In this document: piece after piece, positions 15,618-22,721 of the stretch | How the letters are laid out: every line of letters starts with the position of its first letter | How positions within the stretch are numbered: the stretch's first letter is position 1 | Source: Pseudomonas frederiksbergensis | GTDB taxonomy: Bacteria > Pseudomonadota > Gammaproteobacteria > Pseudomonadales > Pseudomonadaceae | Assembly: GCF_003732665.1 (NCBI RefSeq) | Contig: NZ_MOBP01000007.1 | Span: forward strand, 17,275 to 81,274 | Direction of reading: 5' to 3' | Length of the DNA stretch: 64,000 nucleotides | Notes under the pieces: model-generated | The model's database searches: none | The model's input: only the letters and a program-made list of their open reading frames with translations | What the model was told of the DNA's origin: nothing | Made by a program: the position numbers and the translations under genes

Positions 15618-16010
15618 ATGAAAAAAGCTCTGTTTGCCTACGCCGGCACCTTGCTGGCGTTTCTGGTGCTCGACGGCCTGTGGCTCGGCGTGTTGATGGC
15701 GCCGACCTACCGCGCACTGCTCGGTTCCCTGATGCTCGATCAACCGCTGCTGGCCCCGGCAGCGGTGTTCTATCTCCTTTATGTCTTCGGTTGTGTGGTG
15801 TTCGTGGTGTTGCCGGCACTGAGCTGGCGACGGGCTGCGTGGCTGGGGGCGTTGTTGGGGTTGGTGGCTTACGGGACGTATGACCTGAGCAACTGGGCGA
15901 CGTTGAAAGGGTGGTCGGCGGAGTTGGCGGTGATGGATATGGTGTGGGGCATGTTTGCGACCAGTGTGGCTTGCACTGTTGGGCATTGGGTTATGCGTAG
16001 GGTGCGGTGA
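15618..16010 (+). CDS. DUF2177 family membrane protein
   Basis: This gene encodes 130 residues from the ATG at 15618 (MKKALFAYAGTLLAFLVLDG). Four hydrophobic segments are visible: about residues 4-26, 44-66 (AAVFYLLYVFGCVVFVVLPA), 72-92 and 105-125. The motif LDGLWLGVLM and the late GTYDLSNWATLKGW are the DUF2177 signature. It is a small inner-membrane protein of unknown function. It lies 46 bases after cvfB and may be cotranscribed with it. Confidence 0.8.
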   Translation: MKKALFAYAGTLLAFLVLDGLWLGVLMAPTYRALLGSLMLDQPLLAPAAVFYLLYVFGCVVFVVLPALSWRRAAWLGALLGLVAYGTYDLSNWATLKGWSAELAVMDMVWGMFATSVACTVGHWVMRRVR

Positions 16011-16032
16011 GTTGAGTTGTCTGTGATGACGC

Positions 16033-16124
16033 CTTCGCGAGCAAGCCCGCTCCCACAGGGGATTTGTGGGGGATGAAGATCTTCGGCAAACGCAAATTCC
16101 TGTGGGAGCGGGCTTGCTCGCGAA
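16033..16124. repeat. REP pair, tail-to-tail orientation
   Basis: CTTCGCGAGCAAGCCCGCTC (from 16033) followed by TGTGGGAGCGGGCTTGCTCG (from 16101). The order of the two halves is reversed relative to most pairs in the window. Confidence 0.9.
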
Positions 16125-16152
16125 TTGACTGCGCAGCAGTCACCCAATCCAG

Positions 16153-16319
16153 TTGTATACAGAAAGCCCTGCACTGTTTGCAGGCGCAGATGCCCTGTTC
16201 GTGGGCAATTTCCCTCTCGTAATGACTTCAGCGCTCAGGCCTGTTCGCGGCTGAAGGTCCGATCTGCCACACCTTTTCCCCGCATGGCACGCATTCTGCG
16301 TAGCAACTCGTATACAAAC
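16153..16319. promoter_or_regulatory. Two GTATAC operator-like sites upstream of the NCS1 permease
   Basis: TTGTATACAG at 16153-16162 and CTCGTATACAAAC at 16307-16319 share a GTATAC core flanked by TTG/CAA, a pattern common in GntR-family operators. They lie about 155 bases apart in the long leader of the permease gene. Assignment is by motif only; the regulator is not adjacent. Confidence 0.4.
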
Positions 16320-16373
16320 GATGCCGGCTCCCGTACGCAGTGTGAGGGGCCGGTACTGACGAGGAGCCCCGCG

Positions 16374-17816
16374 ATGACCGAGCAAGTGCCCAACGGCTAC
16401 AGCCCCCGCCTGTATAACCAGGACCTGGGGCCGCTGCCGCAGAAATGGAATTGGTACAACATCTTCGCTTTCTGGATGAGCGACGTGCACAGCGTCGGCG
16501 GTTATGTGTTCGCCGCCAGTCTATTCGCCCTCGGTCTGGCGAGTTGGCAGGTGTTGATCGCCTTGCTCGGTGGGATCTGCATTGTGCAGTTGATCGCCAA
16601 CCTGGTCGCCAAACCGAGCCAGCAAGCGGCGGTGCCGTACCCGGTGATCTGCCGATTGGCGTTCGGGGTGTTCGGGGCGAATATTCCTGCGGTCATTCGC
16701 GGCCTTATCGCGGTGGCCTGGTACGGAATTCAGACGTACCTGGCGTCGAGTGCGCTGATCATCGTGGTGTTGCGGTTTTTTCCTACGGTGGCGGCCTACG
16801 CCGAACCGCACTTTGCCGGTTTGTCCTACTTGGGATGGTTCGGTTTCCTCAGCCTGTGGTTCGTTCAGGCGCTGGTGTTCTGGACGGGCATGGAGTCGAT
16901 CCGCCGCTTTATCGATTGGGCCGGCCCCGTGGTCTACGGCGTGATGTTCATGCTCGCGGGCTGGATCGTCTGGCAGGCCGGCTGGAGCAACATCAGCTTC
17001 ACCCTCGCGGAAAAATCGCTGTCCGGTTGGGAAGCTTTCGGACAAGTGATCGTCGCGACGGCGCTAGTGGTGTCGTACTTTTCCGGGCCGACCTTGAATT
17101 TCGGCGATTTCAGTCGCTACTGCCGGAGCATGGCGGACGTGCGTCGCGGAAACTTCTGGGGCCTGCCGGTAAATTTTCTGGCGTTCTCCCTGGTGACCGT
17201 GGTGATCGTCTCCGGCACTTTGCCGGTGTTCGGTGAAATGCTCCACGACCCGATTGCCACCGTGGCCCGCATCGACAACAGCGTGGCGGTGCTGCTCGGT
17301 GCCTTCGCCTTTGTCACCGCGACCATCGGCATCAACATCGTCGCCAACTTCGTGTCCCCGGCGTTCGACTTCGCCAACGTCGCCCCCAGCAAAATCAGCT
17401 GGCGTGCCGGCGGTATGATCGCGGCGGTGGCGTCGATCTTCATCACCCCGTGGAACCTGTTCAACAACCCCGAAGTGATTCATTACACCCTCGACATACT
17501 CGCGGCGTTTATCGGTCCGTTGTTCGGGATTTTGCTGGTGGATTACTACCTGATCAAAAAGCAGCAGATCGATGTGGATGCGCTGTTCAATGACGGGCCG
17601 AGCGGGAAGTATTACTACAGCGGCGGGGTCAACTGGACGGCGGTCAAGGCGTTGATTCCTGCAACGCTGATGGGCGTGGCGATCACCTTCACCCCGGTGC
17701 TGCAACCGATGGCCAATTTCGCCTGGTTCACCGGTTGTTTCCTTGGTGGCGCGATTTACTTTGTTTTGGCCTGGCGTGAGCAAGCTCATCAATCGGCAGT
17801 GGCCGCCACCGCCTGA
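16374..17816 (+). CDS. NCS1-family nucleobase:cation symporter
   Basis: This gene encodes 480 residues. The ATG at 16374 has GAGGAG seven bases upstream; in-frame codons further up lie in non-coding leader. It begins MTEQVPNGYSPRLYNQDLGP, then NWYNIFAFWMSDVHSVGGYV, the hallmark first transmembrane segment of NCS1 carriers (uracil, cytosine, allantoin, hydantoin). About twelve hydrophobic segments follow, with GPTLNFGDFSRYC and FVTATIGINIVANFVSPAFD (substrate and sodium site helices) in place. It imports a nucleobase or related ring compound with Na+ or H+. The exact substrate cannot be read from sequence. Candidate operators lie upstream. Confidence 0.85.
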   Translation: MTEQVPNGYSPRLYNQDLGPLPQKWNWYNIFAFWMSDVHSVGGYVFAASLFALGLASWQVLIALLGGICIVQLIANLVAKPSQQAAVPYPVICRLAFGVFGANIPAVIRGLIAVAWYGIQTYLASSALIIVVLRFFPTVAAYAEPHFAGLSYLGWFGFLSLWFVQALVFWTGMESIRRFIDWAGPVVYGVMFMLAGWIVWQAGWSNISFTLAEKSLSGWEAFGQVIVATALVVSYFSGPTLNFGDFSRYCRSMADVRRGNFWGLPVNFLAFSLVTVVIVSGTLPVFGEMLHDPIATVARIDNSVAVLLGAFAFVTATIGINIVANFVSPAFDFANVAPSKISWRAGGMIAAVASIFITPWNLFNNPEVIHYTLDILAAFIGPLFGILLVDYYLIKKQQIDVDALFNDGPSGKYYYSGGVNWTAVKALIPATLMGVAITFTPVLQPMANFAWFTGCFLGGAIYFVLAWREQAHQSAVAATA

Positions 17817-17830
17817 TATCGCATTCCTAC

Positions 17831-17920
17831 TGTGGGAGCGGGCTTGCTCGCGAAGACGGTGTGTCAGGCAACAGCTATATCGACTGACGCACCGCTTTCG
17901 CGAGCAAGCCCGCTCCCACA
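17831..17920. repeat. REP pair (Pseudomonas type 1)
   Basis: Inverted TGTGGGAGCGGGCTTGCTCG pair starting 15 bases after the permease stop. Confidence 0.9.
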
Positions 17921-18000
17921 GGGATTTATCTTTAACCGGCGTATCTCTGGCAGGCGGCATTTTCTGGCCAACTGGTTAATAATCGACAGCATAATTTTTC

Positions 18001-18031
18001 GCCCCGGCCTTGAGCCGGGGCTTTGCTTTTT
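18001..18031 (+). terminator. Rho-independent terminator
   Basis: GCCCCGGC (18001-18008) and GCCGGGGC (18014-18021) with a 5-base loop, then TTTGCTTTTT. It probably ends transcripts reading past the NCS1 gene and insulates the next gene. Confidence 0.75.
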
Positions 18032-18074
18032 ACTGTCGAGTCCCTGCCATGGATTGTGTTGTCGAGGTGTTCCG

Positions 18075-19007
18075 GTGAGCGCCACCCGGCGTAGCGCCGA
18101 TGGGTTTGCCCTGCAAGTGATGCTGGGGCTGTGCCTGATCTGGGGTGTTCAGCAAGTCATGATCAAGTGGGCGGCGCCGGATATTGCGCCGGTCATGCAA
18201 GCCGCCGGGCGGTCGGGTATTTCTGCGTTGCTTGTAGGACTTCTCATCTGCTGGAAGGGTGGTTGGGATCAGGTCAGTCATACGTGGCGCGGTGGACTAC
18301 TCGCCGGTGCGCTGTTTGGCCTGGAGTTCTTCTTCATTTCCGAAGGTTTGCAACTGACCACCGCAGCGCACATGTCAGTGTTCCTCTACACCGCGCCGAT
18401 CTTCACCGCACTGGGCGTGCATTGGCTGTTGCCCAGTGAGCGTTTAAGGCCGGTGCAATGGCTGGGGATTTTTCTCGCGTTTGTCGGGATCGCTATCGCG
18501 TTTGCCGGCGGTGTGTCCTGGGATAACCTCGACCATCGCATGTTGATGGGCGATGCGTTGGGCGTACTGGCCGGCGCCTCGTGGGGTGCGACGACAGTGG
18601 TGGTGCGCGCCTCGCGTCTGTCGGAAGCGCCGGTGACCCTGACGTTGTTCTATCAGTTGATCGTCGGGTTCGTCGGCCTGTTGCTGATCGCGATGCTCAG
18701 CGGTCAGGTCACCCACGTCAGCCTGACCACCGTGGCGGTGGCCAGCGTGCTGTTCCAGGGCTTGGTGGTGTCGTTCTTCAGTTACCTGACCTGGTTCTGG
18801 TTGTTGCGCCGTTATCTGGCCGCGAATCTGGCGGTGTTTTCGTTCATGACGCCGCTGTTCGGCGTCACCTTCGGCGTGGTGCTGTTGGGTGAAGACCTGA
18901 GCCTCAACTTCGTGATCGGCGCGGTGCTGGTGCTGCTTGGCATCACCTTTGTCAGCGCTGAGCAGTGGGTGCGCCGTCGTTTGCGCAAAGCCCTCGGCCA
19001 GCCGTGA
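18075..19007 (+). CDS. DMT-superfamily transporter (EamA domains)
   Basis: This gene encodes 310 residues from a GTG at 18075 with GAGG at 18064-18067; the open frame extends further upstream but across a REP pair and terminator. About ten hydrophobic helices form two EamA repeats (residues about 10-140 and 155-290). Landmarks are LCLIWGVQQVMIKWAAPDIA at the first helix and PLFGVTFGVVLLGED near the last. EamA carriers export or import amino acids and metabolites; the substrate is unknown. Its 3' end overlaps the convergent MFS gene by 56 bases. Confidence 0.8.
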   Translation: MSATRRSADGFALQVMLGLCLIWGVQQVMIKWAAPDIAPVMQAAGRSGISALLVGLLICWKGGWDQVSHTWRGGLLAGALFGLEFFFISEGLQLTTAAHMSVFLYTAPIFTALGVHWLLPSERLRPVQWLGIFLAFVGIAIAFAGGVSWDNLDHRMLMGDALGVLAGASWGATTVVVRASRLSEAPVTLTLFYQLIVGFVGLLLIAMLSGQVTHVSLTTVAVASVLFQGLVVSFFSYLTWFWLLRRYLAANLAVFSFMTPLFGVTFGVVLLGEDLSLNFVIGAVLVLLGITFVSAEQWVRRRLRKALGQP

Positions 19008-20130
19008 GCGGGCGCAGCAGCAAGCCGCCGGCGATCAGCAAACCGCTTGCGGCAAATACCAGCGCGGGTTGCAGGCCACCACTGAAATGGCTGCTCAATG
19101 CCGCCAGCAATGGCCCGGCAAGCTGACCCACGGCGAAGCACGCGGTCAGCAGCCCGGCGTTGCGTTGGGTGGCGTGGGGCGCCAGTTCCCGGGAGCGTTG
19201 CATCACCAATTGCATGCAGGCCAGGAATGGCGTGCCGCACAGGATCACGCCCAGCGCCAGGCCCGGGCCGCTGCCCAGCAAGCAGGCGAAGACCCCGGCG
19301 GCTTGCAGCCACAAGGTCGCGATCAGCCAATGGCGCGTGGCATTCGGGGTGTGTCGACGCAAACTCACCAGTAGCACACCGATAGCGGCTGCGAGGCCGA
19401 AGCACGGCCAGAACAAGTCCGCCATCCATTGCCCATGGAACTGTGCATTGGCCATTTGCGACAGGAACGTGGCCGGGATGATGTAACCCAAACCGTACAA
19501 GGCATAGATCAGCCCTAAACGGCCGATGCCCTGGTTGCCTGAAGAATTAACGGTCGGCGTTGCAACCGATGTCGTGGGTTGTGGCAGGAACGGCAGAATC
19601 CCCAGCAACATCACCAGCGCGACGCCCGCATAGATCAGCCACAAAGTCGCCGAACTTTGCCCCAACAGGTGTGAGACCAGGGCCAACATCCCCGTCAGAA
19701 AAATCCCCAATCCCGGTCCGGCAAAGACCAGCGCCCCCAGTCGTGGCCGACCGGCCGCTGCCGCCAATGGCTGGCTCAATGCAGTGATCATCACCAACAC
19801 CCAGGCGCTGGCCACACCAGTGCCGAAACGCAGCAGCAAATGGGACCAGAAGCCGTTGGCCCAGAACGATGCCAGGGTCAGCAACACGCAGAGCCACAAC
19901 CCACCCAACAGGCGCAGGCGTACATGGTGGTGGCGCCGGGCGAACATGGCGTCCACCGCGCCGACGAAGTAGCCAAAGTAGTTGGCCGCCGCAATCAGAC
20001 CAGCGGCAGTCAGGTCGATCTGACCTTCGCTGAGCAGGTGCGGCAGTTGCGGCGTCAGGGCGAAACGCCCGATGCCCATGGCCATCATCAAGGCGATAAA
20101 GCTGGCGGTTAAGCGAATCAGAGGGGACAT
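18952..20130 (-). CDS. YbfB/YjiJ-family MFS transporter
   Basis: This gene encodes 392 residues in twelve hydrophobic segments. The N-terminus MSPLIRLTASFIALMMAMGI continues GRFALTPQLPHLLSEGQ, the YbfB/YjiJ signature (GxGRFAxTPxLP). The middle GFWSHLLLRFGTGVASAWVL and LGYIIPATFLSQMA (start of the second half) match the family. Substrate is unknown. The divergent LysR gene starts 104 bases away and is the likely regulator. The 3' end overlaps the EamA gene by 56 bases, so the two transcripts can form a duplex there. Confidence 0.85.
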   Translation of the reverse strand: MSPLIRLTASFIALMMAMGIGRFALTPQLPHLLSEGQIDLTAAGLIAAANYFGYFVGAVDAMFARRHHHVRLRLLGGLWLCVLLTLASFWANGFWSHLLLRFGTGVASAWVLVMITALSQPLAAAAGRPRLGALVFAGPGLGIFLTGMLALVSHLLGQSSATLWLIYAGVALVMLLGILPFLPQPTTSVATPTVNSSGNQGIGRLGLIYALYGLGYIIPATFLSQMANAQFHGQWMADLFWPCFGLAAAIGVLLVSLRRHTPNATRHWLIATLWLQAAGVFACLLGSGPGLALGVILCGTPFLACMQLVMQRSRELAPHATQRNAGLLTACFAVGQLAGPLLAALSSHFSGGLQPALVFAASGLLIAGGLLLRPLTAGRGLCANDGAPTAQR

Positions 20131-20233
20131 GGCCTGAATTCCGACAGAGGATCAATGACCGTCAGGCTAGGACTGATTGACTTTCTTTAAAAATGAATAA
20201 TAGTGAGTAACTTGTTCTGATAAGGAGAAAGGT

Positions 20234-21127
20234 GTGGAATTCAGCCAATTGCGGATTTTCCAGGCCGTTGCGCAAGAGGGTTCCATCACTCGCGCGGCCG
20301 AACGCCTGCACCGGGTGCCGTCGAACCTGTCGACCCGGCTTAAACAACTGGAAGAGCAACTGGGCGTCGAACTTTTCCTGCGCGAGCGTCAGCGTTTGCA
20401 ACTCTCGCCTGCGGGAAAAGTCCTGCTGGACTACACCGCCAAGCTGTTTGCCCTGCACGACGAAGCCAGCGCGGCGGTGCAGGGTGGGCAACCGGCGGGG
20501 GACTTCGTGCTCGGCACCATGTACAGCACGGCCGCCATTCATCTTCCAGGGCTGTTGGCGAACTATCACCGCACGTATCCGGCAGTGAACCTGCAAGTGC
20601 AGTCCGGCCCCAGTGGCGAATTGCTGGAAGGTCTGCTTACCGGGCGACTCGATGCGGCGCTGGTGGACGGTCCGCTGGAACTGGCGGGACTCGACGGCGT
20701 GCCGCTGTGCGACGAACGGTTGGTGCTGATCAGCGAGGCTGATCACCCGCCGATCCTTAGCGCGCTGGATGTGCAAGGGCGCTCGGTGTTCACCTTTCGC
20801 CAGGGTTGTTCCTACCGGATGCGCCTGGAAGCCTGGTTCGCCCATTACCACGCGGCCATGGGCCGGGCGATGGAGATCGAGTCATATCCGGGGATGCTCG
20901 CCTGCGTCATCGCCGGCTCTGGGGTGGCGCTGATGTCGGAGTCGATGCTCGCCAGCCTGCCGGGCCGCGAAAGCGTGGCGGTGCACCCGTTGGCCGAGCC
21001 GTTTGCCAGCGCCACCACTTGGCTGATGTGGCGCAAAGGCATGCTCGGGGCGAATTTGAACGCTTGGCTGGAGCAACAACAATTGGCTTTCCCAGCGGCG
21101 TCCAGCCCTGCCCTGGCGACAGCTTGA
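20234..21127 (+). CDS. LysR-family regulator, divergent from the MFS gene
   Basis: This gene encodes 297 residues from a GTG at 20234, preceded by AAGGAGAAAG. Residues 1-60 form the winged HTH (FSQLRIFQAVAQEGSITRAA, then RLHRVPSNLSTRLKQLEEQL), followed by the effector-binding domain (FVLGTMYSTAAIHLPGLLAN, later VIAGSGVALMSESMLASLPG). The divergent arrangement with a YbfB-type transporter suggests it controls that gene. In P. aeruginosa the gene just before PA1414 is also, from memory, a LysR regulator (PA1413), so this may be its ortholog. Confidence 0.85.
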   Translation: MEFSQLRIFQAVAQEGSITRAAERLHRVPSNLSTRLKQLEEQLGVELFLRERQRLQLSPAGKVLLDYTAKLFALHDEASAAVQGGQPAGDFVLGTMYSTAAIHLPGLLANYHRTYPAVNLQVQSGPSGELLEGLLTGRLDAALVDGPLELAGLDGVPLCDERLVLISEADHPPILSALDVQGRSVFTFRQGCSYRMRLEAWFAHYHAAMGRAMEIESYPGMLACVIAGSGVALMSESMLASLPGRESVAVHPLAEPFASATTWLMWRKGMLGANLNAWLEQQQLAFPAASSPALATA

Positions 21128-21138
21128 ACTATTGGTCA

Positions 21139-21152
21139 GTTATTTGGATCAA
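21139..21152 (+). promoter_or_regulatory. Candidate Anr/Fnr box
   Basis: GTTATTTGGATCAA matches 8 of the 10 fixed positions of the Anr consensus TTGAT-N4-ATCAA. Its centre is about 42 bases upstream of a plausible transcript start near 21187 for the small-protein gene at 21266. Confidence 0.4.
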
Positions 21153-21186
21153 TTCAGTAACAGATCATTGCGATCTTGGGCGAGCA

Positions 21187-21265
21187 TTGCTTGGCACTTC
21201 GGACTATTATCAGTGCGAAGTGGCTACAGAATTGCGCCACTCGGCACTACCCTGAAGGGGGCACC
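21187..21265 (+). ncRNA. Structured 5' leader, candidate SicX-like sRNA
   Basis: Two mutually exclusive stems are visible: CACTTCG (21195-21201) with CGAAGTG (21216-21222), and AGTGGC (21219-21224) with GCCACT (21236-21241), the latter extended by GTGC/GCAC. They precede the start of a 42-residue protein whose P. aeruginosa counterpart, PA1414, is the locus of the oxygen-regulated sRNA SicX (recalled). Identity as SicX is inferred from synteny, not from sequence comparison. Confidence 0.45.
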
Positions 21266-21394
21266 ATGAAAGAGAAAATCCAAAACTGGCTGCACGACCT
21301 GGGTGTCGCACTCGGTTTGATCGAACCGCCTCTGCAACCTGTGCCAATCCGCACTGACGACGAACAGCGTCGACGCCAGCCGCGCCGCCGGTAA
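21266..21394 (+). CDS. Small protein, PA1414-like
   Basis: This gene encodes 42 residues: MKEKIQNWLHDLGVALGLIE, then PPLQPVPIRTDDEQ and an arginine-rich end (RRRQPRRR). AAGGGGG lies five bases before the ATG. The amphipathic N-terminal helix and very basic tail would suit membrane or nucleic-acid contact. The gene sits between a LysR gene and the MBL-SSS-NCS1-gbu block, as PA1414 does in P. aeruginosa from memory. PA1414 is strongly expressed under low oxygen through Anr; the candidate Anr box upstream here agrees. The protein's own role is unknown. Confidence 0.65.
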   Translation: MKEKIQNWLHDLGVALGLIEPPLQPVPIRTDDEQRRRQPRRR

Positions 21395-21428
21395 GTTGCA
21401 GACAGTGCCTATGGCGAACGGGCTTGCC

Positions 21429-21561
21429 TGTGGCGAGGGGGCTTGCCCCCGTTCGACTGCGCAGCAGTCGTAAATCACATGACGCGGTCCGTCTGATACA
21501 ACCGGGGTGAATGGTTTCGGGGCCGCTTCGCAGCCCAACGGGGGCAAGCCCCCTCGCCACA
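21429..21561. repeat. Type 2 repeat pair (TGTGGCGAGGGGGCTTGCC)
   Basis: TGTGGCGAGGGGGCTTGCCC at 21429 and its inverted partner GGGCAAGCCCCCTCGCCACA ending at 21561. Between them lie CGACTGCGCAGCAGTCG and GGCCGCTTCGCAGCC, two inner stems. This is a second Pseudomonas repeat family, also present at 57455-57546. Confidence 0.85.
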
Positions 21562-21604
21562 AAAGCCTCCCTGCCATAGATATCGGTGTGTTTGGCAGGC
21601 ATTC

Positions 21605-21856
21605 TCAATCCCGTCCAATCCTCACCAAAAACCGACTCAAATCCTCCGCCGTCCTGGCGTCCTTGAGCATCCGGTCTTCCTCCGCCGTAAACGCCGTCAA
21701 CCCCAACTCATCTTCCAGATGGAAGATCAACTCCTCTATATCTTCTTTATCCAAGCCCAACTGCGCCAGGCTGGCGTTGTCGTCGAAGTCATCCTGACGT
21801 TCCAGCAGGCGGCTGATAAAGCGGTGCACGGCAGCACGAACGGCGGCTCTTTTCAT
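21605..21856 (-). CDS. Acyl-carrier-protein-like small protein lacking the usual serine
   Basis: This gene encodes 83 residues from the ATG at 21856. The four-helix pattern of an acyl carrier protein is visible (AVHRFISRLLERQDDFDDNA, then LGLDKEDIEELIFHLEDELG). In true ACPs the start of helix 2 reads DSL, with the serine carrying the phosphopantetheine arm. Here the same place reads LDKEDIEEL with no serine, so it is unlikely to carry acyl groups in the standard way. It lies 54 bases downstream of the MBL gene on the same strand. Function is unknown. Confidence 0.6.
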   Translation of the reverse strand: MKRAAVRAAVHRFISRLLERQDDFDDNASLAQLGLDKEDIEELIFHLEDELGLTAFTAEEDRMLKDARTAEDLSRFLVRIGRD

Positions 21857-21910
21857 GGTCGTTCTTCGAGGGCGTTATTGTTGTTGTCCCTGGGCTGAGT
21901 ACAGCAGGCT

Positions 21911-22636
21911 TCAGCCGTGGCAGCGCTGCCACTCGTCAATCATCGTGCGCAAATGTTCCCCGGAAAAACTGCCGAAATGCCCGCCATGCACGGTGCGGAT
22001 CGGTAGCGCGTGCAAGCGTTGCAAGCTGCGGGCGTAGTCGTCGAGGTTGGAGTGGTAGGCGTCTTCGATCAGCGGCCCGTCGTAGATGATGTCGCCGCTG
22101 AACAGGGTTTCAGTCGCCGCTTCATACAGGCTGATGCCACCTGGCGAATGCCCCGGCGTGTGCAGCACTTGCAGGACGCGATCACCCAGGTCCAGCACAT
22201 CGCCTTCCTCAATAAGACCCGTGGCCGGCGCGGCTTTGACCCGGTATTCGGCATAGCACAACGGGCAGTCCGGGTGCGCCTCGAACATCTCGTCACCGAC
22301 AAACGCCGTGCTCAAGGTGTTCTCGCCGTCCGGCGAGGCGAGGATCTGCGCTTCGGCCGGATGTACCAGTCGTTCGGGGAATTCGTGATGCCCGGCGATG
22401 TGGTCAAAATGGCAATGACTCGCCACCGCCACCAACGGTCGCTCGGTGATCCACGGCAGTTGCTCGCGCAGGCTCACCAGCCCCGAGCCGCTGTCCAGCA
22501 GCAAGTCCTTGTCGCGGCCCTGGATGTGCCAGAGGTTGCAGCGGTAGAAGGGGCGGATGTAAGGCTCGTGAATCAGGCGAATGCCGTCGGCCAGGGTTTT
22601 GACCTCAAACCACTGATCGCGAGAAACAATCTTCAT
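21911..22636 (-). CDS. Metallo-beta-lactamase fold hydrolase
   Basis: This gene encodes 241 residues; GGAGAA precedes the ATG at 22636 (MKIVSRDQWFEVKTLADGIR), which I prefer to an upstream in-frame ATG inside the terminator region. The MBL core is complete: LLLDSGSG, then SHCHFDHIAGHHEF (HxHxDH metal site), LHTPGHSPGGIS, LFSGDIIYDG and a final VHGGHFGSF. It is a two-metal hydrolase, probably acting on a small thioester, lactone or ester. It follows the SSS transporter gene behind a terminator, in a block resembling the PA1415-PA1422 region. Confidence 0.8.
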   Translation of the reverse strand: MKIVSRDQWFEVKTLADGIRLIHEPYIRPFYRCNLWHIQGRDKDLLLDSGSGLVSLREQLPWITERPLVAVASHCHFDHIAGHHEFPERLVHPAEAQILASPDGENTLSTAFVGDEMFEAHPDCPLCYAEYRVKAAPATGLIEEGDVLDLGDRVLQVLHTPGHSPGGISLYEAATETLFSGDIIYDGPLIEDAYHSNLDDYARSLQRLHALPIRTVHGGHFGSFSGEHLRTMIDEWQRCHG

Positions 22637-22654
22637 CAAAGGTTTTCTCCAGAC

Positions 22655-22690
22655 GAAAAAAAACGGGTGTGGCAACCGACGCCACACCCG
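22655..22690 (-). terminator. Rho-independent terminator of the SSS gene
   Basis: On the minus strand, CGGGTGTGGC and GCCACACCCG (22664-22673 and 22681-22690) form a perfect 10-bp stem followed by eight U. Confidence 0.85.
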
Positions 22691-22721
22691 TCGAAGAAAG
22701 CATCAGTTCTTTATAGAAAGC

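Noticed and set aside
18001..18031. Riboswitch or attenuator before the EamA gene
   Set aside because: Only a simple GC stem with a T-run is visible, which fits an ordinary terminator.
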